Below, piece by piece: positions 8,196 through 15,101 of a stretch of 64,000 nucleotides of DNA. Within the stretch, counting starts at the first letter, position 1, and each line of letters opens with the position of its first letter. A model generated the notes under the pieces. That model searched no databases and had not been told where the DNA came from. It was given only the letters and a program-made list of their open reading frames with translations. Source of the stretch: Bathyarchaeum sp964399485 (GTDB lineage: Archaea > Thermoproteota > Bathyarchaeia > Bathyarchaeales > Bathyarchaeaceae); NCBI GenBank assembly GCA_964399485.1, contig CAYNQS010000002.1:1-64000 (forward strand), in the 5' to 3' direction. A program made the translations under genes and the position numbers.

Positions 8196-9242
8196 ATGAG
8201 AGATAATTCGTTGAAAGAGGGTGAAACAAGAAAGCTCCAAGTCACGGGAGGCTCTACTTACGTAATTTCGTTGCCAAAAAGATGGGTCACCCAAAACGAG
8301 CTTGAAAAAGGCAGCCAATTGCTTATTCGCCAAGAAGAAAACGGCGCCTTAGAAGTTTTGCCTCCAGAAATGGCAAAACCGGAAAGAGCAGATGATGCGC
8401 TGATCAAAGTCTCTCCAGAAGACAGCTCCGAGGCGCTGATAAGAAAAACCGTTTCTGTGTATTTGCAGGGCTACAACATAATCCACATAAGAGCAAAAGA
8501 ACAGAAAGAAATTTTGTCGACCCAAAGAAACGCTGTCAAAACTTTTGCTCGAAATATGCTTGTGGGAACAGAAATAGTAACCGACACTTCCAAAGAGTTG
8601 ACTTTGCAGGTTCTGTTAAGTTACCCCGAATTGTCTGTTCCCAGCGCTTTGCGGAGAATGACTATCATAACATCTTCGATGCACAAGGATGCCATAACCG
8701 CCCTCAGAAACCTCGATTACCAATTAGCAAAGGATGTCAGAGCCACCGACTATGAGGTTAACAGATTTCATCTGTACATAATACGGCAGCTGAAGATGGC
8801 GATTCAGAACCCGCGGATAATAACGGAGATAGGACTAAAAACAGCAAGAGATTGCCTCGGCTACAGACTCGTAACTAAAATGGTGGAAAGAACAGCCGAC
8901 CACGCCACCAACATAGCAAAGAATGTTCAGCTACTCAAAAAACAGTTAGACGAGGAGTTTCTTCAAGCAATCCAAGAAATGAATAAGGTGGCGATTTCCT
9001 CCTTCGAAACTGCGATAGAATCGTTGTTCAGGCTTGATTATGATTTAGCAGATAGCGTTATCTCGAAAGCCAACAAGATAGTTTCTCTGGAGAAGAAGGC
9101 GCTGCTTTCGTCAAAAGAGACTGAAATAGAAGAAGCAGCTAACATTCGATTGATTATTGAGAGCGTTAGAAGAATAGCGGAGTATTCTATGGACATAGCG
9201 GAGATTGTTCTCAACATGACTGTTGATTCTGTAATAGAATAA
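8196..9242 (+). CDS. AbrB-like DNA-binding domain fused to PhoU domains
   Basis: About 348 residues. The N-terminal ~45 residues (GETRKLQVTGGSTYVISLPKRWV) form a SpoVT/AbrB swapped-hairpin DNA-binding domain. The rest contains two PhoU-type helical bundles, ending with IRLIIESVRRIAEYSMDIAEIVLNM. The ATG at 8196 is preferred over a GTG at 8151, because the intervening codons are made of the palindromic TATA-rich repeat that looks regulatory. Archaeal proteins of this form are regarded as phosphate-responsive regulators. Divergence from the importer operon suggests it controls both. Confidence 0.85.
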   Translation: MRDNSLKEGETRKLQVTGGSTYVISLPKRWVTQNELEKGSQLLIRQEENGALEVLPPEMAKPERADDALIKVSPEDSSEALIRKTVSVYLQGYNIIHIRAKEQKEILSTQRNAVKTFARNMLVGTEIVTDTSKELTLQVLLSYPELSVPSALRRMTIITSSMHKDAITALRNLDYQLAKDVRATDYEVNRFHLYIIRQLKMAIQNPRIITEIGLKTARDCLGYRLVTKMVERTADHATNIAKNVQLLKKQLDEEFLQAIQEMNKVAISSFETAIESLFRLDYDLADSVISKANKIVSLEKKALLSSKETEIEEAANIRLIIESVRRIAEYSMDIAEIVLNMTVDSVIE

Positions 9243-9254
9243 AGAACAGATTAG

Positions 9255-9280
9255 AGATTAAGCATTTATTTGTGAGTTGC
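9255..9280 (+). repeat. 26-bp direct repeat, left boundary of HTH island
   Basis: This sequence is identical over 26 bases to 12637-12662 and in the same orientation, with different bases on both outer sides. It begins 12 bases after the stop codon of the AbrB-PhoU gene. Nothing else in between explains such a long perfect repeat, so it is read as an attachment-site-like or target-duplication boundary. Confidence 0.85.
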
Positions 9281-9294
9281 CAAATGCGCCATTT

Positions 9295-10044
9295 TTAAAA
9301 GTATATCGAATGTGTTCTAAACAACTCTGCAAGGAGTTCTGGATAAATTATTGCACAGTATATCCTTTTGGACTCATTTAGTGTTTTGAAATGATGATAT
9401 GTTGCTTGAACTGATGTCTCAACTCTTTTGTCTCTCTCACGACCGTAAATCAGAACAAATCCATCTATTTTCCAATCTTGAGCTTTTGAAGTTTCAGATC
9501 TAATCATGTGTTCTGAGATGTCATCGTTTCGACTTTTTATCTGAAAACCAACGATCGCATTATTTAGATTCTTACTAATGTCGATTCCTGAGTACTCCTT
9601 CACGCCGTGAAGGTCAATCTGATATGAAAGCAAAACTTTGTTCAGTAATTCATTGAAAGCTTCCATGAGTATAGTATGAGGTTTATTTATGGTTGAGAAT
9701 TTTTTCAGCATTATATCTCTTTCTTCTACATATTTTGCTCTGTCAAACCCGATTTCAAAATTTTTAGATATAAATTTTTTAGCTATATTGAACATATTAC
9801 GTTTGTCTGGGCGTTCTCTCCTTGTTCTATTTAGTAGAACGTATAGATTTTCTGAAAAAACCTCTCTGTTTAACTTATTAATTCGGAAGAAATCTCTTCT
9901 AATCCCTTTTATGCTCTTCACAAATTCTTCTAAACTAATATCAGGGTTTTCTTCAAAGATGTCTGATATTATTACTGCAACATCTTCTCTGTGGGTATAC
10001 TCATTTTCACTGAAATATCTCAGAAGAGCGTCTAAAAATTTCAT
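9295..10044 (-). CDS. uncharacterised protein, possible PD-(D/E)XK nuclease
   Basis: A 249-residue protein and last gene of the HTH operon, starting 6 bases after the preceding stop. Residues 1-125 are charged and helical. The C-terminal part contains E128, then GIDIS with D155, and after a short gap VGFQIKSRND with Q168 and K170. That spacing fits an E...D...(E/Q)xK restriction-endonuclease-like core (a QxK variant). A beta strand DGFVLIYGRE follows, as in such folds. I do not recognise the family. The nuclease reading is structural inference from motif spacing, and a DNA-binding role without cleavage is possible. Confidence 0.5.
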   Translation of the reverse strand: MKFLDALLRYFSENEYTHREDVAVIISDIFEENPDISLEEFVKSIKGIRRDFFRINKLNREVFSENLYVLLNRTRRERPDKRNMFNIAKKFISKNFEIGFDRAKYVEERDIMLKKFSTINKPHTILMEAFNELLNKVLLSYQIDLHGVKEYSGIDISKNLNNAIVGFQIKSRNDDISEHMIRSETSKAQDWKIDGFVLIYGRERDKRVETSVQATYHHFKTLNESKRIYCAIIYPELLAELFRTHSIYF

Positions 10045-10050
10045 TTCGCA

Positions 10051-10416
10051 TCATTTGATACTCTTAAAATCCGAATCCTTCCGGAGTTTGGTGCTCAATC
10101 TTAGAATGCTATCAATCTTGCTTTTTTTGTAGATTCCCCATTTTTTCAGCTCTACTAATCCTCTGCTTTCTAGTTCAGCAAGTTCAATACTCACATTTTG
10201 GACGTGTATCCCAAGATAATCTGCTATTTGACCAGACGATCTTTTGCCATCTACCGCGAGGTAAACCTTCGCAGCTCTTCTTCGTTTTGATAAGTATTTC
10301 ATGAGCAATTTCTCAAGCTCTTTGGCTTCTGATCGGATTACCCATGTCATCTGTGCATCAATAGACCTTACATGAGAAAGTATCGCGTCAATTCTATCAA
10401 GCTCTTCTTTCGACAC
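10051..10416 (-). CDS. small HTH protein 7 of island array
   Basis: About 121 residues from a GTG at 10416, preceded by GAGGGTGA, a strong SD that overlaps the stop codon of the previous gene. A longer form from TTG at 10473 would overlap that gene by 47 bases. A helical N-terminus (IDAILSHVRSIDAQMTWVIRSEAKELEKLL) leads into a winged helix starting KVYLAVDGKRSSGQIADYLGI and a basic tail. The layout (helix, then y-x-x-x-DGk, then HTH, then wing) is shared by the other array members. Function unknown; probably DNA-binding. Confidence 0.65.
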   Translation of the reverse strand: MSKEELDRIDAILSHVRSIDAQMTWVIRSEAKELEKLLMKYLSKRRRAAKVYLAVDGKRSSGQIADYLGIHVQNVSIELAELESRGLVELKKWGIYKKSKIDSILRLSTKLRKDSDFKSIK

Positions 10417-10426
10417 AATGTCACCC

Positions 10427-10735
10427 TCAAATTGGGAAAAGTTTTCTGTAGAACTTTCCCCCACTTCCTTCAACCTCGTAAATTATGCCTAATTCATCCC
10501 ACTGAGATATGATTGGTGAAAGAGTTCCCTGAGTTACGCCTACAATGCTTGCAATTTCTGAAATTGATTTTTTGCCATCTAACGCGTTATATCCATCAAT
10601 GTATTTTTGTTTCAGTTTCTTTTGTTTATTGGAAATTACGATATCTTCAACTTGCTTTTGAGTGAAAGCCATTCTCCCAAGCAGAGAAATTATGATCTCA
10701 TTTTGTCTTACTAACTTCTTCAAATCTTCATTCAT
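10427..10735 (-). CDS. small HTH protein 6 of island array
   Basis: About 102 residues from ATG 10735; a TTG two codons earlier is an alternative. The N-terminal helix (EDLKKLVRQNEIIISLLGRM) is followed by YNALDGKKSISEIASIVGVTQGTLSPIISQW, a clear HTH, then a wing ending in FYRKLFPI. The pattern ALDGKKS-IA-GVTQ-TLS parallels LSDGRSS-IA-KVSPPTV of protein 3 and SNGKKTS-VA-AVSQMTV of protein 4. This shows common ancestry within the array. Confidence 0.7.
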   Translation of the reverse strand: MNEDLKKLVRQNEIIISLLGRMAFTQKQVEDIVISNKQKKLKQKYIDGYNALDGKKSISEIASIVGVTQGTLSPIISQWDELGIIYEVEGSGGKFYRKLFPI

Positions 10736-10741
10736 GTCCAA

Positions 10742-10996
10742 TCACTTCTCGCCATTAGCATTCTCTTTCTTGGTTTTTGTCCTCTTTTTCTTCACTCTGC
10801 TTTTTAATGTGCTAACCGTAGATGCATCAGTTCCTAGTAATGTTGCAATTTCTTTTGGTTGTAGACCAATTTCGGATAATATTTTAACCTGGTCTGTAAG
10901 ATTTTTGCCCGCGAGGGAATTCATAGCTGTTAGTTTGATTAATGTATCCAGTTTTTCAGATAATATCTTGAACTGTTTATCACTCAAAGTTTTCAA
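10742..10996 (-). CDS. small HTH protein 5 of island array
   Basis: 84 residues from a TTG start. The start overlaps the preceding stop codon by four bases (TTGA). The N-terminal helical part (KQFKILSEKLDTLIKLTAMNSLAGK) resembles that of protein 2. The HTH is IGLQPKEIATLLGTDASTVSTLKSRV. Instead of a wing it ends in a lysine/arginine-rich tail (KKKRTKTKKE). It is the shortest member and may bind DNA differently or serve as a dimerisation partner. Confidence 0.65.
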   Translation of the reverse strand: MKTLSDKQFKILSEKLDTLIKLTAMNSLAGKNLTDQVKILSEIGLQPKEIATLLGTDASTVSTLKSRVKKKRTKTKKENANGEK

Positions 10997-11325
10997 CTTC
11001 CTTTCACTTGAACATCAATACCAAAATCATCGAGCGAAAAAAGTCTCTTCGCTCTTTTACCTCCACTAGCTGAAATGGGCTCAGCTATTCCAGCCTTTAC
11101 CCATTTTTTCCACCATCGTGAAACAGTCATTTGACTTACAGCCGTTTGTTGAGCTACTTGTCTTGAAGTCTTTTTCCCATTACTTGATTGATATGCAATT
11201 TTCTCTTCTGGACTCGCCAAGATTTCTGATAAGAGTTGTTTGACATGGGGGATACTCGTCACTTTTGTCCATTTCACCAATTCTTCAAGTAACTTCACCA
11301 TTCTGTCTTCTCTACTCATCTTCAT
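10993..11325 (-). CDS. small HTH protein 4 of island array
   Basis: 110 residues; the ATG overlaps the preceding stop by four bases (ATGA). The N-terminus is LLEELVKWTKVTSIPHVKQLLSEIL. It is followed by a winged helix (YQSSNGKKTSRQVAQQTAVSQMTVSRWWKKW) and a wing ending GGKRAKRLFSLDDFGIDV. The end resembles RRIFSLKEVGISVPV of protein 3, and both share the KWTK segment, so 3 and 4 are the closest pair of the array. Confidence 0.72.
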   Translation of the reverse strand: MKMSREDRMVKLLEELVKWTKVTSIPHVKQLLSEILASPEEKIAYQSSNGKKTSRQVAQQTAVSQMTVSRWWKKWVKAGIAEPISASGGKRAKRLFSLDDFGIDVQVKGS

Positions 11326-11681
11326 TCATCCTCAGTTGACTCTTCTTCGGATTCATCAGTCTGCTCTTCAAATACCGGGACAGAAATGCCAACTTCCTTA
11401 AGTGAAAAAATCCTGCGACAGCGTTTCTTATAGTCGGGATGAATTTCAACAATTCCCATAGGACCCCATAACTTCCAATAATCACGTACTGTAGGGGGAC
11501 TTACTTTTGCGATTCTTGCGATGTTTGGACTAGACCGACCATCACTTAATTCATAAATCAGTTTTTTGGCATCATTATCTAAATTTGTCTCTAGAACTTG
11601 CTTGACTTGTTGCATCCCTTGAAACTTTGTCCACTTTAAAATTTCTATCAGAGCATCCTTAATCTCTTTGTCATAATTCAA
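11322..11681 (-). CDS. small HTH protein 3 of island array
   Basis: 119 residues from a TTG, with GGTGAT five bases upstream as SD. Helical N-terminus (IKDALIEILKWTKFQGMQQVKQVLE), then YELSDGRSSPNIARIAKVSPPTVRDYWKLW (HTH) and a wing ending FSLKEVGISVPV. An acidic tail (EEQTDESEEESTEDE) is unique to this member. The four-base overlap with the next gene indicates one polycistronic message. Confidence 0.72.
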   Translation of the reverse strand: MNYDKEIKDALIEILKWTKFQGMQQVKQVLETNLDNDAKKLIYELSDGRSSPNIARIAKVSPPTVRDYWKLWGPMGIVEIHPDYKKRCRRIFSLKEVGISVPVFEEQTDESEEESTEDE

Positions 11682-11691
11682 CCAGCATCAC

Positions 11692-12093
11692 CTACTCAAA
11701 AAGTCCTGATTTATCATAGATTACTTCCCTTCCTTTTCTTTCTGTAATGAGGAATCCCATTTCTTTGAGTTCGGATATCTTCTTCATCACAGTTATTTCT
11801 GCTACTCCGAGTTCTTTCGAAACTTTCTCAACAAGTTTAGAATAGCTTAAAGAACCGTCAGAATAGTCCAATATTTTTGCAGAAATCTTATCGCGACGGA
11901 TTTTTGTTTTATATTTCTTAATCAAATCTAAACTATTCAGTTTCGTAAGGATAATCAACTGATCAAGCTTGTGAGATATTTCATTCAGAATTTTTTGTTC
12001 CTTGCTCAGGTTGTTTTCCCCCTGAATCGTGTTTGGATGTCCATTCGGAAGGAACGTGATCAAACTTTCTTTTTGGGTAGCCTCTTCTTTCAA
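11692..12093 (-). CDS. small HTH protein 2 of island array
   Basis: The frame is open for 133 codons from a TTG at 12093. That start overlaps the previous gene by 113 bases, so the real start is probably further in, near NLSKEQKILNEISHKLDQL, where similarity to protein 5 begins; no good in-frame ATG exists there. The core is LDYSDGSLSYSKLVEKVSKELGVAEITVMKKISELKEMGFL, an HTH with a short wing. The end of the gene lies 10 bases before protein 3. The start is uncertain and the gene itself is well supported. Confidence 0.62.
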   Translation of the reverse strand: MKEEATQKESLITFLPNGHPNTIQGENNLSKEQKILNEISHKLDQLIILTKLNSLDLIKKYKTKIRRDKISAKILDYSDGSLSYSKLVEKVSKELGVAEITVMKKISELKEMGFLITERKGREVIYDKSGLFE

Positions 12094-12340
12094 TAACTAT
12101 CAGATCAGCATTTTGAAGGTCTTTTGCAGTACGTTGAACTGCCCTTTGTGAAATACCTGCTTTTTTTGCTATTGTTTTGGTGTCTGTAAAACCATCACTT
12201 AACGCCCAAACCATCTTTCGTTCTTTTGTAGTAAGGATTTTTTCAAGTTCCTTCTCAAGTTTGTCTTTTACAGTCATTTCAAGAAGTTGTCTCAGCTTAA
12301 CAATCTCGTCGTAAATGTTCACGAGTATTTCTTGCGACAT
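11981..12340 (-). CDS. small HTH protein 1 of island array (first gene)
   Basis: 119 residues from ATG 12340, chosen because GGTGATC sits just upstream; a longer frame upstream looks like promoter. Helical N-terminus (IYDEIVKLRQLLEMTVKDKLEKELEKIL), then VWALSDGFTDTKTIAKKAGISQRAVQRTAKDL (HTH) and a wing ending YPKRKFD. A hydrophilic tail of about 20 residues follows, overlapping the next gene. It is probably the first gene of the operon and a candidate autoregulator. Confidence 0.7.
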   Translation of the reverse strand: MSQEILVNIYDEIVKLRQLLEMTVKDKLEKELEKILTTKERKMVWALSDGFTDTKTIAKKAGISQRAVQRTAKDLQNADLIVIERRGYPKRKFDHVPSEWTSKHDSGGKQPEQGTKNSE

Positions 12341-12370
12341 GAAGATCACCAATCTAATCACGATTATCGA

Positions 12371-12417
12371 TATAAACATTTTGGTGTTAATATACAAAAC
12401 GAAGTTGTGAGTTATAA
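12371..12417 (-). promoter_or_regulatory. AT-rich promoter region of the HTH-array operon
   Basis: On the minus strand TTTATA-like elements occur at about 12371-12377 (TGTTTATA), 12390-12397 (TGTATATTA) and 12411-12417 (GTTTATAA), upstream of the first gene at 12340. The nearest would start transcription just before the SD. Which one is used cannot be decided by eye. Confidence 0.4.
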
Positions 12418-12538
12418 ACGAAGTTCGTTAAAAAATATACTAAAAATCGCTGACGCATAACACATACATCTGAAATCAAGAAACATATAAAAAAAGGTCA
12501 GCAATATGCACATAAAACTAATTTTTACAGCAACAAGT

Positions 12539-12568
12539 TATACACTAATTCAATAATATAAGTGTATA
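12539..12568. promoter_or_regulatory. Inverted repeat near right end of HTH island
   Basis: TATACACT (12539-12546) and AGTGTATA (12561-12568) are perfect 8-base inverted arms with a 14-base AT-rich spacer. They lie 69 bases inside the right direct repeat and about 200 bases upstream of the array. Spacing suits a dimeric HTH operator or a recombination-protein site. Role unknown. Confidence 0.45.
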
Positions 12569-12636
12569 CGTTAGACGGTTAAGATAGCCAAAAACAAAAG
12601 TTTTGAGCAACCAACAACCTCCTACGTTGGGTGGAT

Positions 12637-12662
12637 AGATTAAGCATTTATTTGTGAGTTGC
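12637..12662 (+). repeat. 26-bp direct repeat, right boundary of HTH island
   Basis: Identical copy of 9255-9280. It ends 22 bases before the pyrB start codon, so the island sits directly in the pyrB leader region. One copy would remain after precise excision, joining the AbrB-PhoU gene to pyrB. Confidence 0.85.
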
Positions 12663-12684
12663 TAAAGTGTGTCTGGTGTAAGGC

Positions 12685-13605
12685 TTGCAGTTTAAGGGAC
12701 GCGACATAGTATCCATCAAAGATTTCACCCGAGAAGAAATCGATTACATCCTGAAAACCTCCGCCTCCATGGAGCCCATAGCCAAAAGCGGCTCAGATAT
12801 GCTCCGCGGCAAAATACTGGCAACCCTCTTCTTTGAAGCCAGCACAAGAACCCGCCTAAGCTTCGAAGCCGCCATGAACAAACTGGGAGGAAGCATCATC
12901 GGCTTCGCAGAACCCAAAGTTGCCTCAATCAAAAAAGGCGAAAACTTGGCAGACACCATCAGAGTCGTCGAAAACTATGCTGACGTCATGGTGCTACGGC
13001 ATCCGCTGGAGGGAGCAGCCAGATTAGCAGCCGAGTTCGCTCGCATACCAGTGATAAACGCTGGTTCCGGAGCTGAGGAGCATCCGACCCAGGCTATGCT
13101 GGATTTGTACACCATCCTGAAAGAGAAAGGAACGATCGATGGGCTTAACATTACGTTGATGGGAGACCTGCGGTATGGGCGCACGGTTCACTCGCTGGCG
13201 TATGCTTTGTCGCTCTACAAGGTGAAGCTGTTTCTGGTTTCGCCTGAGCTTCTCCGCATGCGAAGAGAGGTTTCTGACACCATAAAAAAGAAGATTGCGG
13301 TAGTGGAGGGCTCCACGGTTGAGGAGGTTTTGCCTGAAACGGATGTGCTTTATATAACACGGATTCAGCAGGAGAGAATTCCTGACCCAGCTGAATACGC
13401 CAAGGTCAGCGGAACCTACAAGATCGAAGTTGACACGCTGAAGGATGCGAGGGAGGACATGATTATTATGCATCCTCTGCCCAGGGTCGGCGAGATAGAT
13501 CACGCGGTGGATGATACGCCTCACGCCAGATACTTCCAGCAAGTATGGAACGGCATAGTCACCCGAACAGCTCTCCTAGCCCTTATACTAGGAGCGAAGA
13601 AGTAA
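12685..13605 (+). CDS. pyrB: aspartate carbamoyltransferase, catalytic chain
   Basis: 306 residues. Carbamoyl-phosphate motif FFEASTRTRLSFEAA, then HPLEGAA, AGSGAEEHPTQAMLDLYTI and, near the end, MHPLPRVGEID. All substrate-binding motifs of the trimeric enzyme are present. It condenses carbamoyl phosphate and aspartate, the first committed step of UMP synthesis, using carbamoyl phosphate from the CarAB encoded at 38-42.5 kb. The start is TTG with GGTG six bases upstream. Its partner pyrI is at 2691. The HTH island lies directly upstream, so native pyrB regulation may have been affected. Confidence 0.96.
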   Translation: MQFKGRDIVSIKDFTREEIDYILKTSASMEPIAKSGSDMLRGKILATLFFEASTRTRLSFEAAMNKLGGSIIGFAEPKVASIKKGENLADTIRVVENYADVMVLRHPLEGAARLAAEFARIPVINAGSGAEEHPTQAMLDLYTILKEKGTIDGLNITLMGDLRYGRTVHSLAYALSLYKVKLFLVSPELLRMRREVSDTIKKKIAVVEGSTVEEVLPETDVLYITRIQQERIPDPAEYAKVSGTYKIEVDTLKDAREDMIIMHPLPRVGEIDHAVDDTPHARYFQQVWNGIVTRTALLALILGAKK

Positions 13606-13726
13606 CAGGAAAATTTTGAGAAACTGTTATGCGCACAATAAGCAAAACGTTAAAGACTGCACATGCGGTAATGATGTACATTAGAATCGCTTTTTGTAGA
13701 AATGGACTGTATTTGGAGAGTTGGGC

Positions 13727-14899
13727 ATGGTTCCAAGCATAGTAAAAGATGTTTTTTCAACCAAGTTTAAGAGCGTCAATCAAGGCAACACGCTTTCCGC
13801 CTGCCTCTCGCTGCTTAAAGAAGAATCGACCCCAAGTTTGGTTGTGCTAAACAGTAAAGGAAAATATGCGGGCGTAATTGCTCACAGATGGATAGTCAGA
13901 TCACGATACGATCCGTCGACAACCAAAGTGGAGACTTTGATGCGTTCAGCGCCCACAGTATCCCTGCAGGATTCACTCAGCAAGGTGGCGAGGTTGATGA
14001 TAACCAGCGGAATCATGCAGCTTCCAGTTTTCAGCGGAGAGAAACTGGCCGGAATCGTTACGGATGATTCTGTTATTCGGGGGGCAGTGATTGGGAAATG
14101 GGGCAGCACCAAAGTTGAGGGTGTGATGACCAAGAAGCCGTTCCTTGTTGAAGAAGACGAGTCTGTGGGGGCAGTTCTGAGTCTCTTCCGGGAGCACGGC
14201 ATCTCTCACATGCCGGTAGTTAGAGATGGCAGCCTCGTTGGGATTGTCAGCATCCAGAACATTATCACAAGCATCTTCCAGCCAAGACAGCGCCAAACAG
14301 TAGGCGACATAGCAGGAGAGAAAGCCCCGATTCTAAGCATTCCAGTGAAGGGCATAATGACGAAGCCGGTCATCACGGTCTTGCCCGAGACTCTGCTGAA
14401 AGGCGCTGTGGAGAAGATGAGTAAATTCGACATTTCTTCGCTGGTGGTTGTCAGGAAGGGAAGACCTGATGGAATTCTGACGAAGAGAGATCTTCTTGAG
14501 CCACTGGCTGAAATGGAGATGCCGAAGCAGAGGATTACTGTCCAGTTTTCAGTGAAGGGTGTAGAAATGGGTGATATTCAACGCGGCTTAATTATGGAGG
14601 ATTTCGAGTCCTTTGCACGCAGATACCAAAAGACGATACAGGCTGGCGCACTTTTCGTGTACATGAAAATTCATGGAACAAAATACAAGGGGCGGCAGCT
14701 GATTCACTGTCGCCTAAAATTTAGAACACGAAAAAGTTCATTCTTCAGCTCCAGCGAAGGGTACGGAATTGAAGCAACATTTCACACAGCATTGGTTCGT
14801 CTTGAGAGGCAGCTTCTGAGAAGCCAAGAGCTTGCGCATGAACCAGAATACGCCAAGAAATATTTGCGGCGAATAGAGTTTCCTTCAACAGAACTTTAG
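13727..14899 (+). CDS. four-CBS protein with C-terminal HPF/RaiA-like domain
   Basis: About 390 residues from ATG 13727, with GGAGAG six bases upstream. Four CBS motifs follow in order (conserved V-x-x-hM...V...ss...a...m near residues 5, 65, 125 and 205), each ending in a GIV/GIL-type strand. The last ~115 residues (ITVQFSVKGVEMGDIQRGLI ... HTALVRLERQLLRSQ) have the beta-alpha-beta-beta-beta-alpha look of hibernation-promoting factor. CBS pairs bind adenine nucleotides. Together this suggests a ribosome-inactivating factor controlled by cell energy state. The CBS calls are firm; the HPF-like call is inferred. Confidence 0.8.
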   Translation: MVPSIVKDVFSTKFKSVNQGNTLSACLSLLKEESTPSLVVLNSKGKYAGVIAHRWIVRSRYDPSTTKVETLMRSAPTVSLQDSLSKVARLMITSGIMQLPVFSGEKLAGIVTDDSVIRGAVIGKWGSTKVEGVMTKKPFLVEEDESVGAVLSLFREHGISHMPVVRDGSLVGIVSIQNIITSIFQPRQRQTVGDIAGEKAPILSIPVKGIMTKPVITVLPETLLKGAVEKMSKFDISSLVVVRKGRPDGILTKRDLLEPLAEMEMPKQRITVQFSVKGVEMGDIQRGLIMEDFESFARRYQKTIQAGALFVYMKIHGTKYKGRQLIHCRLKFRTRKSSFFSSSEGYGIEATFHTALVRLERQLLRSQELAHEPEYAKKYLRRIEFPSTEL

Positions 14900-14927
14900 A
14901 CTACACCAAACTGAGGGAGGTGAAAAG

Positions 14928-15050
14928 TTGACACAAGAGGGAGAAATGTACGCCTGCAAAATCTGCGGCAACGTAGTGAAAGTTATCGCATCCGGCGCTG
15001 GAATCCTTGTCTGCTGCGGACAACCCATGGAACTCGTGGGAGAAGACTAG
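14928..15050 (+). CDS. desulforedoxin-like rubredoxin-type iron protein (40 aa)
   Basis: A 40-codon gene with a perfect SD (GGGAGGTGA, 14914-14922) before a TTG start. The product has Cys at CKICG and CCGQPM, spaced as in desulforedoxin and the N-terminal domain of desulfoferrodoxin (C-x2-C ... CC). It would bind one Fe(Cys)4 centre and act as a small electron carrier, for example to a superoxide reductase or rubrerythrin; none is adjacent. It lies 28 bases after the CBS/HPF gene and may be co-transcribed. Confidence 0.8.
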   Translation: MTQEGEMYACKICGNVVKVIASGAGILVCCGQPMELVGED

Positions 15051-15101
15051 AAAGCGCGTGCATGCACAGTTATTAATGTGAGTTTCGTCAATTCTTTTGC
15101 T

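Larger units (their letters stand above)
9255..12662 (-). mobile_element. Putative integrated island: seven HTH genes plus a nuclease-like gene
   Basis: The segment is bounded by perfect 26-bp direct repeats, is visibly more AT-rich than the genes on either side, and contains only minus-strand genes in one tightly packed operon (12340 to 9295). Seven small winged-helix/HTH proteins are followed by one ~250-residue protein with a possible PD-(D/E)XK core. No integrase, transposase or replication gene is seen, so it would have to move in trans or be a remnant. The neighbours (AbrB-PhoU and pyrB) are ordinary chromosomal genes. Confidence 0.6.

Noticed and set aside
9255..12662. CRISPR array in the AT-rich island
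   Set aside because: Only one pair of repeats, 3.4 kb apart with genes between; no spacer-repeat periodicity.
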